The position numbers were made by a program, and so were the translations under genes. The notes beneath the pieces are model-generated. The model did not search any database, was not told the origin of the DNA, and saw only the letters and a list, made by a program, of their open reading frames with translations. Below are positions 24,452-34,235 of a stretch of 64,000 nt of DNA, one piece after another. Source of the DNA: Thiorhodococcus minor (GTDB lineage Bacteria; Pseudomonadota; Gammaproteobacteria; Chromatiales; Chromatiaceae); NCBI RefSeq assembly GCF_010820565.1, contig NZ_JAAIJQ010000011.1, positions 29,359 to 93,358 on the forward strand. Reading direction: 5' to 3'. How positions within the stretch are numbered: the first letter of the stretch is position 1; each line of letters starts with the position of its first letter.

Positions 24452-26608
24452 GTGACGGAGCTGGTGATCCACTTCCAGCGCCCGGACCATTGGGCCGAGA
24501 CGATATCCATCCATTTCTGGGACGGCCATCCCAAAGGCCTCGCGACGGACTGGCCAGGGCTCCCGATGGAGCCAGTGGAAGACGACTGGTTTCGTATCCG
24601 GCTGCGCGGCGTCCAGGTCGTGCGCCTGGTGGTCCACGATGGGCAGGGGCGTCAGACGCAGGACCTCTTCCGCGCCTCGGACGGCTGGCTGACCGCAGCA
24701 GGCATCTGGCACGATACCCAGCCGCAGGCGGCGCCCCGGAGTGCGCCGGAGCAGGTCGCCGCCGCGCCTGTGGCGTTGGACACGGCGCCGCGCCCGATCG
24801 AAGAGCGCCGGGATTTCCGCGAGGAGACCATCTATTTCGTCCTGACGGCCCGCTTCTACGACGGCGATCCCTCCAACAACTTCTTCTGCCGCGATCGCAT
24901 CCAGTTCGACGCCCAGGGAAAGCCCGTGGATCCGCATTGGCGCGGGGATTTCAAGGGGCTGATCCAGCAGCTGGACTACATTCGCGACCTCGGCTTCACC
25001 GCGATCTGGATCACCCCGCCGGTGGAGAATCGCTCCGGCCTGGATTACCACGGCTACCACCCCTACGACTGGACCCGCATCGACCCGCGGCTGGAGTCTC
25101 CGGGCGCGACCTACCTGGATCTCATCGACGCCGCCCACGCCAAGGGCATCAAGATCATCCAGGATGTCGTCGTCAATCACTCCTGCCAGTACGGCATCCG
25201 CGGCAAGGTCCATATCGACCATCTGCCCACGAAATACTATGTGCCGCACGGCTCCGAGCAGGGGCGGGTCGACCACGGACCCTATCAGGGGACTCTCGGC
25301 AACTACGCCTGGCCGGGGCGCGATGACATCGACAATCCGGTCGCCCCGGACTGGTACCGCGAGCGCCACGCGCGCGATCCCGATGGCCGCGAGCCGCTGA
25401 TCGATCCCAAGACCGGCGAGACGGTGCCCAGGCCGGGCTACGACCCCGGGCGTTTCTTCGGCATCGATCCGGCAGACTTGGATCCCGAGTGGTATCACCA
25501 GGACGGCTTCATCTGCGGCGGCGATTGGGAGAGCGCCTATCCGCTGCAGCAGAAGCACCTGGCGGGCGACTGCATCGACCTCGCGACCGAGCGCCAGAAC
25601 GTCAAGGATTACATCATCGGCGCCATCAACCGCTATCTGGACATGGGCGTGGATGCGCTACGCATCGATACCGTCAAGCACATCGAGCGAGACAACCTGC
25701 TCGAATATGTCAATGCCTGGAAGGCCCATAAGCCCGGGCTCTTCGTCTTCGGGGAGAATCTCGTGAAGGGCTACGGCTGGGGCGACCTCGGCGGCGGCGA
25801 CAACGGCCCCTCAGAGATCCGTCCCTGGTGGTACACGCGCCTGGGACACGACCCGCGCGATCCGCTCGCCGGCGGTGACTCGGGCTTTCCCCAGCTCGAC
25901 TTCGGGCTCTTCTCGACCTTTCGCGACACCCTCAGTCGCGGGACCTACGCGGGCACGGCGCAGATCCTCAGCATGGATTGGATCTATGGCGACGTGACGC
26001 AGCTGGTCACCTTTCTGCAGAACCACGATGTCGGGCCGGACAACGACTTCAAATATCGTTTTCAGGGTGAGCAGTGGATGGCGGCCGCGGCCTACAATCT
26101 ACTGTGGACGTTGCGTGGCATCCCTTGCCTCTACTATGGCGAGGAGATCGCGTTCATGAAGGGTGCCCCACAGGACGTCGAGGGCGAGCGCGACACCCTG
26201 AGTCAAACGGGGCGCGCCTACTTCGGCGATCACCTCGAGCCCGAGCGCATCGCGCAGACCCAGTCGCACCCGCTCTACCGTCACATTCAACGGCTGAACC
26301 TGATCCGCCGCGCCATCCCCGCGCTGCAAAAGGCCCCGCTGGAGCAGGTGAGCGAGTGGGGGAGTGGCATGTCCTTCGTGCGATCGCATCCCGAGAGCGG
26401 CAGCTATGCCGTGGCGGGCCTGGCGATCGGGCAGGACCAGGAGGTCAGCGTCGAGGGCGTGCGGCCAGGGGTTTATCGCGATGCCGTGACCGGGCATGAG
26501 ATCGCCGCCGAAGGTCGGCTGAGCTTTCGCGTCAAGGCGAATTCCGCCGGGATCTATGTCCTTGATGGACCCGGCAAGATCGGCGAGGACGGTGTCTATT
26601 TACGCTAA
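24452..26608 (+). CDS. Alpha-amylase family glycoside hydrolase (GH13) with N-terminal starch-binding-like domain
   Basis: A 718-residue protein. Residues ~3-75 look like a CBM25/26-type starch-binding domain (VIHFQRPDHW, HFWDGHPKG). The GH13 barrel carries IQDVVVNHSC, the nucleophile Asp in DALRIDTVKH (~405), the acid Glu in LFVFGENLVKG (~435) and the transition-state Asp in LQNHDVGPD (~523). There is no signal peptide, so it may act on internal glycogen, in keeping with glgC nearby. GTG 24452 is chosen because AGGAG lies eight bases upstream; TTG 24431 is in frame too. Confidence 0.92.
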   Translation: MTELVIHFQRPDHWAETISIHFWDGHPKGLATDWPGLPMEPVEDDWFRIRLRGVQVVRLVVHDGQGRQTQDLFRASDGWLTAAGIWHDTQPQAAPRSAPEQVAAAPVALDTAPRPIEERRDFREETIYFVLTARFYDGDPSNNFFCRDRIQFDAQGKPVDPHWRGDFKGLIQQLDYIRDLGFTAIWITPPVENRSGLDYHGYHPYDWTRIDPRLESPGATYLDLIDAAHAKGIKIIQDVVVNHSCQYGIRGKVHIDHLPTKYYVPHGSEQGRVDHGPYQGTLGNYAWPGRDDIDNPVAPDWYRERHARDPDGREPLIDPKTGETVPRPGYDPGRFFGIDPADLDPEWYHQDGFICGGDWESAYPLQQKHLAGDCIDLATERQNVKDYIIGAINRYLDMGVDALRIDTVKHIERDNLLEYVNAWKAHKPGLFVFGENLVKGYGWGDLGGGDNGPSEIRPWWYTRLGHDPRDPLAGGDSGFPQLDFGLFSTFRDTLSRGTYAGTAQILSMDWIYGDVTQLVTFLQNHDVGPDNDFKYRFQGEQWMAAAAYNLLWTLRGIPCLYYGEEIAFMKGAPQDVEGERDTLSQTGRAYFGDHLEPERIAQTQSHPLYRHIQRLNLIRRAIPALQKAPLEQVSEWGSGMSFVRSHPESGSYAVAGLAIGQDQEVSVEGVRPGVYRDAVTGHEIAAEGRLSFRVKANSAGIYVLDGPGKIGEDGVYLR

Positions 26609-26614
26609 GGGTGG

Positions 26615-29600
26615 ATGCTGGTATCCGCCGGTCGAATGTGTATTATCGCAGCCATGATCGAGCAAGCAAAAAGCGGTCGAGAGCGCCGCATTCAGACCAG
26701 GTATCTGGTCGACCTCCATGCGAAAGTGCGGGGTCGGAACCAGCTTCCGACGAATTGTCGGATTCGCAATATCTGCAATGGTGGCGTGCTCATGGAGACG
26801 GAGCTCAGCGAGCCCGAGCTGCCGTTTCAGCCGGGCGACCACGTCGATCTGCATTTCGATCTTCCCGACACCCAGAGCATGGATCCGGTCCAGGCGGTCG
26901 TCGAGGTCATGCATCGCGCCGACCGTGGGCTGGGCGCGCGCTTCATTCGGCTTGCCGGCGACGGGCGCTCGCGTCTGGCCCGCTTCATCAGCGAACGGGC
27001 CGCGGCGAGTCGTGACCCGGCGGGCGAGCTGGAATCGAACCCAGTCCGGCTGCGTGCGCGCGAGGTGCTTCAGGGTGTCGGCCAGCAACGCCTGGGCGGA
27101 CTACTGGATTCGCTCCTCGAGACCTTGGTCGAAGAGCTTTGGGCCCATATCGAGCGTGCCGACAGCGATGTCGAGCGCACTCAGCTCTCGGGCGAGATCG
27201 GTGCGCTTGCGCGAGCCATCCACAATGAAGACTTCTCGGAGCGCCTCAAGGAGCAGCTGATCGGATCGCTCCAGAACGTCGGCAAGCCCGCGCCCGAGGG
27301 CGAATCGCCCGGAAAGCCCCCGGGGGGGGATTTGACGTCCGAAGGGCTGCAGCTGGTCGACCAGGAGGAGTTCGAGGTTTGGCTCGCGAAGTCGGAGCTG
27401 GCAAGCCGACTCGAGGAGGAGCTGAGAGAGCCGCTTGAGGCCTTGCGAACCCAGATCTCGGCGATCTTCCATGGCTCGCATCTCCCCATGGAGCCGATGG
27501 TGCTCGCTGAGACCATCGAGCAGATGCTCGGCGAGCTCGGCCTTGGTCCTCAGCTCCAGCGGACCGCCCTTCAGGCCGTCTCGACGCACTTGTCGCGCAA
27601 TCTCGGCTCCTTCTATCGCGAGATGCTGCGGGCTTGGACGTCTGCCGGGCTCGCCGACCTGCAGCCGGCCGATCAAAATCCCGGAGCACAGGATCAGGTC
27701 CAAGGCGGCCCGGACATGGCGGGCGCAGCGCCGTCGATAGGCCCAGACGCGGTTGGCGAAACGCCGGGAGTCGAGCAGCCGCGGAGCCAAGGGCAGCCGA
27801 TGCCGCCCGGTGGTGGCGGGACGCAGAATTTCCAGGATGCCAGGACGATCTCGCAGGCGGCCGGGCTGATGGCGGATATCCTCAGTCAGCATGCCCAGCG
27901 CCCCTACTATTATCCCGGCTTCGACCGGCGGGCGCCGCGTCCCTACGTCGGCGGGCGCCGTGTCGCCGATATGCTGGCTGGACTGCCACAGAGCTTTCAG
28001 ATGCCCGAGACCGACGCCAGGCGTCCGCTCCGCGAGCTGGTGCAGCAATGGCTCCAGGCCGCCGAAGCCAAAGGCGGCAGCGAAGGGCCACCGCCTCCGA
28101 TGGCCCCGCAGGTCGAGGAGCGCGTGGACGTGACGGATCGCCTCCTGTCGCTGATGCTCGCGGATCCTGCCGCTCCATCGCGCGTCAAGTCGCTGATCCG
28201 CCCTCTGACGACCCGCTTCCTGTCCATGGCGCTGACCGAGCCCGGCGGAGTCACGGACGCCAAGCTGCCGCTGATCAATCTCATCAACAAGCTCGAGCAG
28301 CTGGCGAATTACGCCCAGGGCGACGAGTCGTCGGACGACGGCTTCCGCAAGGAGCTGGAGGCCATCATCCAAAAGCTCGCCTCGGCTGAGACGCCTGACG
28401 AAAAGACCATCGATGAGGCCAGCAAGAAGGTCGACGACCTCGAGTCGCGCGCGGGACAGGAGTACAAGGACAACATCTCCAACTGGGTCAACATCTGCGA
28501 ATCCAAGGAGCGGGCGCGCCTGGCGCGCGAAGAAGTTCGCGCGCGGCTGAACGAGACCTTTTCCGGCAAGCGCGTTCACAAGGTCATCCTCGAGCTCTTG
28601 GGCATCGGCTGGCGCAACCTGCTCGACCTCTGGTGCGCCAACGTCGGAATGCAGGGCGCGCGCTGGATTCACCATTGGGAGGTGCTGACCGGACTGCATG
28701 CGTACACCCGCGAAGCGCAGGGCGAAGTCGACCGAAACGACCTGCCAGAGCTCGACGCGCTCATCGAGGAGATTCGCTCCGGTCTGACCTATATGGGTAT
28801 AGACCCCATCGTCGGCGACGAGCTGCTCGAGCGCATCGAGAACGCCATGCGGCGCGCGCGGGCATCGCTCAATCGCGAGCAGGATTATCTGGTCTTCAGT
28901 CCGCTGAAGCCGGATCCGGAGAGCGAGCCGGACAGGGTCCCTCAGGATCTGTCGGCCTCTGATTGGGAGCGGGCGCTCGATGACGTGGGGTCGCTCTCCG
29001 TCGGCTCCTTGATCTGGATGCGCTCCAAGGATGCGAGCAAGGCGCTGCGGCTGATTTGGCGCAATGACGACGGCTCGCGGCTGGCTGTGACGGACACCAT
29101 GGGCAAGAAGGTCAAGGTGTTGAGGCGCAACCGGCTTGCCGAGGCCTTCGCCCGCGGCCAGGCACGCGCCCAGGCGCCGACCGGCAAGCGCATCGTCACC
29201 CGCGCGGCGGATGCCGCGCTCTCTGAGATGCAGGAGCGTCTCAAGTACCACGAGACCCATGACCCGCTGACCGGACTCTCGAACCAGCGCATGCTGGTCG
29301 GCTCGCTGACCCAGCTCATGATCCCCGAGCAGCGAAGCGCGTCCATGCACGCCCTGTGCTTTCTCGAGCTGGATCGCTACGACACCCTGACCGGAACCTT
29401 TGGGTTCTCGGTCGGCGAGCGCATGCTGATGGCGGTGGCTCGGCTCCTCGAGGGGGTCGTCGCGGACGCCGTGTGCCTGTCCTATTTGGGGGGCAGTCGC
29501 TTCGGTGTGCTGATGCCGGTAATGGACACGGATCACGCGGTCGAAGTGGGGGAGTCCGTGCGCGCCGGCTTGACGGTGCTGCCCTTCGATCTGCAGGACA

Positions 29601-30532
29601 AGCCGTTCCGTATCTCGGGCAGTCTGGGGCTCGCCATGCTGGCGGGAGACAATCTGAGTCCGGAGAAGATCGTCTCGGCGGCCAGCGTCGCCTGCCTCGC
29701 GGCCCAGCGCGAGGGTGGCGACCGGGTCGTCCTGTTCCGCGAGGATGACGAGGTCATCTCGCGTCAGCTCGATCACATGCGCAATTGGGCCAAGGCCGAG
29801 GATGTCATCAAGGCCGGCAGACGCAAGCTGCGCTATCAGCGCATCGTGCCCGTGGACGAGTCCTCCGAGCTCTCGCCCCATTGCGAGATTTTGCTGAGCG
29901 TCTACGACGAGGATGGCGTGCCGCTGCCGCTGCAGTCCTTCATCGCCGCGGCCGAGGCCTTCAACATGATGCGCGAGGTGGATCGGCAGGTGATCGAGGA
30001 GACCTTCAAATGGGTCAAGAACAATCCCGAGCGGGTGCGCGAGATTGGCGGGGTCGCCATCAATCTCTCCGGCCAGTCGCTGAGCGACCCGGATTTGCTG
30101 AGGTACATCAAGGCCGCGCTCGAGGAGTACGGCATCCCGATCGAGATGATCAGCTTCGAGGTGACGGAGACGGCCGCGATCGTCAATCTGGATCAGGCCG
30201 CCATCATCCTCGACGACATCAAGGCGCTTGGCTGCAAGATCGCCTTGGATGACTTCGGAGCCGGCATGTCATCCTACAGCTATCTGAAGCGGCTGCCCGT
30301 CGACTACGTCAAGATCGACGGGTCCTTCGTTCGGGATATCCTAGTCAGTCCGCAAGACCGCGAGATCGTGAAGTCGTTCAATGAGATCGCGCATTTCATG
30401 GGCAAGAAGACCATCGCAGAGTATGTCGAGAATCAGGAGATCCTCGAGCTTCTGCGGGATATCGGTGTCGATTTTGCCCAAGGCTATGCGATCGAGAAGC
30501 CGAAATTCATCGAGGAGCTGCGCCCACTCTGA
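26615..30532 (+). CDS. Large PilZ - DUF1631 - degenerate GGDEF - EAL protein
   Basis: At 1305 residues this is the largest protein in the window. A PilZ-like domain (~25-125) has RIQTR for RxxxR, but NICNGG where D/NxSxxG is expected. DUF1631 occupies most of ~150-820, with a Pro/Gly-rich linker around 365-410. The GGDEF domain (~884-1035) has GGSRF in place of GGDEF, so cyclase activity is unlikely. The EAL domain keeps CEILLS, INLSGQS, FEVTET, ALDDFGAGMSS, VKIDGSF and DFAQGYAIEKP, so phosphodiesterase activity is plausible. Starts at 26636 and 26654 are alternatives. It begins six bases after the amylase gene. It probably reads or degrades c-di-GMP. Confidence 0.92.
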   Translation: MLVSAGRMCIIAAMIEQAKSGRERRIQTRYLVDLHAKVRGRNQLPTNCRIRNICNGGVLMETELSEPELPFQPGDHVDLHFDLPDTQSMDPVQAVVEVMHRADRGLGARFIRLAGDGRSRLARFISERAAASRDPAGELESNPVRLRAREVLQGVGQQRLGGLLDSLLETLVEELWAHIERADSDVERTQLSGEIGALARAIHNEDFSERLKEQLIGSLQNVGKPAPEGESPGKPPGGDLTSEGLQLVDQEEFEVWLAKSELASRLEEELREPLEALRTQISAIFHGSHLPMEPMVLAETIEQMLGELGLGPQLQRTALQAVSTHLSRNLGSFYREMLRAWTSAGLADLQPADQNPGAQDQVQGGPDMAGAAPSIGPDAVGETPGVEQPRSQGQPMPPGGGGTQNFQDARTISQAAGLMADILSQHAQRPYYYPGFDRRAPRPYVGGRRVADMLAGLPQSFQMPETDARRPLRELVQQWLQAAEAKGGSEGPPPPMAPQVEERVDVTDRLLSLMLADPAAPSRVKSLIRPLTTRFLSMALTEPGGVTDAKLPLINLINKLEQLANYAQGDESSDDGFRKELEAIIQKLASAETPDEKTIDEASKKVDDLESRAGQEYKDNISNWVNICESKERARLAREEVRARLNETFSGKRVHKVILELLGIGWRNLLDLWCANVGMQGARWIHHWEVLTGLHAYTREAQGEVDRNDLPELDALIEEIRSGLTYMGIDPIVGDELLERIENAMRRARASLNREQDYLVFSPLKPDPESEPDRVPQDLSASDWERALDDVGSLSVGSLIWMRSKDASKALRLIWRNDDGSRLAVTDTMGKKVKVLRRNRLAEAFARGQARAQAPTGKRIVTRAADAALSEMQERLKYHETHDPLTGLSNQRMLVGSLTQLMIPEQRSASMHALCFLELDRYDTLTGTFGFSVGERMLMAVARLLEGVVADAVCLSYLGGSRFGVLMPVMDTDHAVEVGESVRAGLTVLPFDLQDKPFRISGSLGLAMLAGDNLSPEKIVSAASVACLAAQREGGDRVVLFREDDEVISRQLDHMRNWAKAEDVIKAGRRKLRYQRIVPVDESSELSPHCEILLSVYDEDGVPLPLQSFIAAAEAFNMMREVDRQVIEETFKWVKNNPERVREIGGVAINLSGQSLSDPDLLRYIKAALEEYGIPIEMISFEVTETAAIVNLDQAAIILDDIKALGCKIALDDFGAGMSSYSYLKRLPVDYVKIDGSFVRDILVSPQDREIVKSFNEIAHFMGKKTIAEYVENQEILELLRDIGVDFAQGYAIEKPKFIEELRPL

Positions 30533-30655
30533 GCGCTGCCCAGGTGTAGCCATTCCTGCGTTGAGCCGAGAACCTGTATCCGCATCTTTGGCGTGAGCCT
30601 GTGCCGCGCTTCGGGTCTTCGGAGTGCAGCGCCTGTCATCCTGGTCTGGAGTATC

Positions 30656-31534
30656 GTGACCAAGCACAACATTCCTTTACCCGAGGCGATCCCGGCGGAG
30701 CGCGAGGAGCTCGTGAGCGCCGACGGGATCCGTCTGGCTTACTACGTCGACCGTTCCGCGCAGGGGCGGCCTCTGCTGCTCATCCATAGCGTCAATGCCG
30801 CCGCGAGCAGCTACGAGGTGCGTCCGCTGTTCGAGCACTATGCCGGTCGTCGTCCCGTCTATAGTCTCGATCTGCCCGGGTTCGGGCATTCGGACCGCTC
30901 GCCGAGAGACTACAGCCCAGAGCGCTATGGGCATGCCATCGCCGAGCTCCTCGGCCGCGTGATCGGCGAGCCCGCCGACGTCCTCGCCCTCTCCCTGGGG
31001 TGCGAGTTTGCAGCGCGCGCCGCCTTGCTCGCGCCTGAGCGCCTGGCATCCCTGGCGTTGATCTCGCCGACAGGATTTGGCGCGAAGCCTATTCCAACGC
31101 CAAGCAAGTTTGGGGCTGCCGCGCGATTGCTGAGCCTTCCGGCACTGAGCCAGGGCCTTTACGACCTGGTGGCGTCGCGGCGTAGTATCTCCTATTTCCT
31201 CGGCCTCTGCTTCGTCGGAGATCCACCCGAGGCGATGATCGACTATGCCTATGCGACGTCGCACCAGCCCGGCGCGCGCCACGCGCCGCTCACCTTCCTC
31301 TCGATGCGCCTCTTCACGCCCGACGCCATCACGGCGCTTTACGAGCCTCTAGGGGCATTGCCCGTGCTCGTCATCGCCGATCAGGATCCCTTTGTCGGAT
31401 TCGAGCGATTGGGGCCTTTTCTCCTGCAGCATCCTTCTTGGCGGCGCGTCGGGCTACCGCCTCACAGGGGGCTTCCCCAATGGGAGAGGCTCGAGGACAC
31501 GCTGCTGACGCTGGATCAGTTCTGGGCGAGCTGA
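30656..31534 (+). CDS. Alpha/beta-fold hydrolase
   Basis: A 292-residue alpha/beta hydrolase. The oxyanion-strand text is PLLLIHSVNAAASSYE, the nucleophile elbow is LALSLGCEFAAR (S in the GxSxG-like turn, with Ala in the first Gly position), an acid candidate is IADQDPFVGF, and the terminal His lies in VGLPPHRGLPQWERLED. The substrate is unknown. GTG 30656 is taken as the start, since the preceding in-frame codons from 30593 lack a ribosome site; this is uncertain. It is convergent with tpm, nine bases apart. Confidence 0.85.
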   Translation: MTKHNIPLPEAIPAEREELVSADGIRLAYYVDRSAQGRPLLLIHSVNAAASSYEVRPLFEHYAGRRPVYSLDLPGFGHSDRSPRDYSPERYGHAIAELLGRVIGEPADVLALSLGCEFAARAALLAPERLASLALISPTGFGAKPIPTPSKFGAAARLLSLPALSQGLYDLVASRRSISYFLGLCFVGDPPEAMIDYAYATSHQPGARHAPLTFLSMRLFTPDAITALYEPLGALPVLVIADQDPFVGFERLGPFLLQHPSWRRVGLPPHRGLPQWERLEDTLLTLDQFWAS

Positions 31535-31543
31535 GCCCGGCGG

Positions 31544-32203
31544 CTAGGGCGATGGTCTCAGTCGATAGACTTCCTCACGCAGCGCGGTGAGTCCGCGCTG
31601 CTGGAAGTGTGGAGACTCGGCTAGGGCGTCGAAGCTGGCAAGGCGCTCGATCCGATAGGTTTCGCCATAGAGGCGCTCGACCTCGGTCCGGTGGACCGAG
31701 AAAGGCGGTCCGGTCATTTCGTCTTGGTCGTAGCTTAGCGTGACCAGGAGTGTGTCCACCCCGTTCGGGAAGAGCTGCCCCATTCTTGCCGCGTACCCAG
31801 GCCGCATGGAGGGCGGGAGCGCGATCAGGGATGCCCGGTCGAAGACGGCCTCCACGCCACTGAGGTCCCTGGACTCCAGCTCGAAGAAGTCGCCGCAGAG
31901 GACGGAAAGCTCATCCACGCAATAGCGTAGAAAGTGCCCCTCGCGACTGATGGCGGGGGTGAGGCGGTGCTCGGCGAACAGTTCCTCGACGGCGATCTGG
32001 CTGAGCTCGACGCCGACGACCTGGTACCCCTGGCTGACCAGCCATAAGAGGTCGAGCGTCTTGCCGCAGAGTGGTACGAAGACGGGACTGCCCTTGGGGA
32101 GGTCCAGCTTGTGCCAGTGGTCTTGAAGGTGGGAGTTGATCTCGTTCAGATGCCAGCCGATCTCGCGCCGCTGCCAGCGCTCGAGCCAAAATTCAGGTTC
32201 CAT
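31544..32203 (-). CDS. tpm: Thiopurine S-methyltransferase
   Basis: A 219-residue SAM-dependent methyltransferase of the TPMT family, which in bacteria methylates thiopurines and detoxifies selenium and tellurium compounds. Characteristic text includes FWLERWQRREIGWH, VFVPLCGKTLDLLWL, VVGVELSQIAVEELF and DRASLIALPPSMRPGYA. The length is typical (E. coli-type enzymes ~218). A 620-base AT-rich region lies upstream. Confidence 0.95.
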   Translation of the reverse strand: MEPEFWLERWQRREIGWHLNEINSHLQDHWHKLDLPKGSPVFVPLCGKTLDLLWLVSQGYQVVGVELSQIAVEELFAEHRLTPAISREGHFLRYCVDELSVLCGDFFELESRDLSGVEAVFDRASLIALPPSMRPGYAARMGQLFPNGVDTLLVTLSYDQDEMTGPPFSVHRTEVERLYGETYRIERLASFDALAESPHFQQRGLTALREEVYRLRPSP

Positions 32204-32826
32204 ATCTTTAGTTGTCAGATGAGGTTTTTAGTTTAGAATTTTGTTTCGATTGATAAAGTTTCGTTTGACTTTGGGGCGGCGCACTGTCGCGAATGGGGCG
32301 ACTCGCCTTGGCCGATAAAGCTCGTGCCGTTTCTGAGCTTCCGGCCTGATTATGTCATTTAAAAGCTCATTAAGATAGAGGGTTGCGGCGGTTTTAGAGA
32401 TTATAGGTTAAGTCAGATCTGGGCCTTCAGTGGGAAATCGCCGCGACGTCGGCGACTTTTTTTGCTCCTGTCGTCGAATTCGAACGCCGCATTCGAGTAC
32501 CGCATCTCGCTCTAGGTTTCGACCTCATCTTCGGTGTGGGCGACATCCGTGCTGGGGGTGTCGGCCTCTAGGCCGACACCTGCTGACCTGGGGGTCAACA
32601 CTCCTAGCGTCAGCCGTTCCTGCAGCATAGGATGGAACTGAGTCGTCTCTCAGGCGCTTGCATGCGTTTGATGGTATGCGCTTGATCGCATGCGATTGTC
32701 CAGGTTGAGGAGTGCTCCACAGATCTGTCTCGCTCCGACGGTAAGCTTAACCGGACGAGTGGTCGGCGATCCCAGGATCCTGTCGACATCCATGTCAATC
32801 TGACGTCCCTTGGCATCTCGAGTCGC
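32204..32826. other. Intergenic region between tpm and the HDOD gene (620 bases)
   Basis: The part from 32210 to 32410 is clearly more AT-rich than the surroundings and probably holds the divergent promoters, although I cannot place a convincing hexamer pair. Further right is a hairpin at 32557-32580. No protein-coding frame is convincing. Confidence 0.5.
32557..32580. repeat. Hairpin with TCTA loop, copy B
   Basis: A perfect 10-bp stem GGTGTCGGCC closes a TCTA loop, the same loop and nearly the same stem as at 19226-19247. The second half of the stem is followed by CTGCTGACC and not a T-run, so it is not a standard terminator. The pair suggests a dispersed small repeat. Confidence 0.7.
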
Positions 32827-33765
32827 ATGAGCCCGATGGCTGGCTGTGAGAAGGGGCCGCGCGCATCTTTCGATAGGACGATTTCCGTGACCCACAGCCC
32901 TGGCAGCACAGTTAGCGGCGAGCCGCGCGCCTCCGTCCCCGCGAGGGCCGACCTCGAGCTCGCCTTCAAAGCGGTCCGCAAGGCGCGCGTGCCTCAGATG
33001 CCGGATTTGATCTTCGCGCTAAGGCAGGAGCTGGCGCGTGACGAGCCTGACCTCAAGCATGCAGGGGATCTGGTGGCTCAGGATCCGGTGCTCACGGGCC
33101 AGGTCCTCAAGACGATCAATTCGCCCTTCTTCTACTGTCCCACCAGAATCAGTAGCGTTCATCGCGCCCTATCCATGCTGGGCTTGGAAAGGGTCGCCAA
33201 TTTGGTGACCGCAGAGGCGGTCAGCCGTGTCCTCGATGCGAGCCAGGGGGCATCCCGGCTGGTTCGAGACGCCATCATGGAGCAGGCGCGCGGCGCGGCG
33301 ACGGTTGCCGGTGTCGTTAGGGGCGTCGCTGCGGACGAGGCCTACCTCTTCGCCATGATGCAAGACGTCGGGAGCCTCATTTTCGCCGAGCTGGTCGAGA
33401 ATTACGGCTCCGAATGGCTACTTCGGGCGCCGACGGCACCCAGGGCATTGATGGCGTATGAGCGCGGTCTGCTGGGTATCGATCACGCGACCGTCGGCTT
33501 CCTGCTCGCCGGGACATGGCGATTGCCGGATCACCTGGCGATCGCGATCTATCGGCACCATGTCGCGGACTTGCTCGGGATCGAGGATCCCAGGAGCCGA
33601 GCCCTGATCGCCGTCTCCTGGCTCGGGAGCTATCTGGCCGGTCTCTGTCACGGGTCCGAGGATGCCCCTGAGATGCAGGACGACTGCGAGGCGGCGCTCG
33701 ATGAGCTCGCCATCGCAGAGGACGACTGGACTCGACTTCGCGCGCTCGCGGGCAGGCAGACCTAG
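32827..33765 (+). CDS. HDOD-domain signalling protein
   Basis: A 312-residue protein whose central part is an HDOD domain: KARVPQMPDLIFALRQEL, VAQDPVLTGQVLKTINSPFF, ISSVHRALSMLGLERVANLV and a C-terminal helical half with MMQDVGSLIFAE. HDOD proteins lack a complete HD metal site and act in signalling, often with c-di-GMP proteins or chemotaxis systems. The first ~30 residues are low in complexity, so GTG 32887 may be the true start. It is monocistronic and followed by repeat copy 2. Confidence 0.88.
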   Translation: MSPMAGCEKGPRASFDRTISVTHSPGSTVSGEPRASVPARADLELAFKAVRKARVPQMPDLIFALRQELARDEPDLKHAGDLVAQDPVLTGQVLKTINSPFFYCPTRISSVHRALSMLGLERVANLVTAEAVSRVLDASQGASRLVRDAIMEQARGAATVAGVVRGVAADEAYLFAMMQDVGSLIFAELVENYGSEWLLRAPTAPRALMAYERGLLGIDHATVGFLLAGTWRLPDHLAIAIYRHHVADLLGIEDPRSRALIAVSWLGSYLAGLCHGSEDAPEMQDDCEAALDELAIAEDDWTRLRALAGRQT

Positions 33766-33796
33766 TCCTTTGTCACCCGTCCCAGGTTCGAGTCGG

Positions 33797-34079
33797 GGCC
33801 TTGATCTCCGGTTGGACCTGGAGGGTGGACGAGCGAGAGAGACTGTGAGAGTAATCCAAGCGCACCGCGAAGATCGCAGATTGGTGTAGGTTGGGCCGAC
33901 GCAGGGGGGCCAACAATCAAAGCGTTAGGCTAGCCGCCATGTTGGGCTTCGTACCTCAGCCCAACCTACGCAGAATTTCTTCACAGTCTCGAGAACGAAG
34001 TCCACCGATGCCCGCGCCGGCGTTGGTGGACTGCGCTGCCCTTACCCAGCCCACAACGGGAGTCCGGGCCAATCGATGA
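33797..34079. repeat. Palindromic intergenic repeat, copy 2 (arm L - core - arm R)
   Basis: The core 33842-33987 (146 bases) is nearly identical to copy 1 and lies in the same orientation; the arms also have the same order, left GGTTGGACCTGGAGGGTGGAC and right CTCGAGAACGAAGTCCACC, ending GGGCCAATCGATGA. It lies between the HDOD gene and prfB. No coding capacity. Confidence 0.85.
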
Positions 34080-34178
34080 CCGCCGCCCGAGTCGGAGATT
34101 CCCTTCCTCGATAGCCGGGCTCGACTCGGGCTTGCGGGGAGCTGCGGCACGTGCTCCGAGCGCGCTGCGCTTCCGGCC

Positions 34179-34208
34179 TGGTAACTGAGCTCCATGGCCC
34201 GTTATAAT
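34179..34208 (+). promoter_or_regulatory. Probable prfB promoter
   Basis: A perfect -10 hexamer TATAAT lies at 34203-34208, 28 bases before the prfB start codon. The best -35 candidate, TGGTAA at 34179-34184 with an 18-base spacer, is weak. The leader would be only about 20 bases long. Confidence 0.45.
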
Positions 34209-34235
34209 CCGCGATTTTCTCCGACGGGTCCGCCA

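Noticed and set aside
27101..29881. Minus-strand open frame of 926 codons opposite the PilZ-DUF1631 gene
   Set aside because: Same GC-driven antisense effect; the plus-strand protein has clear domains.
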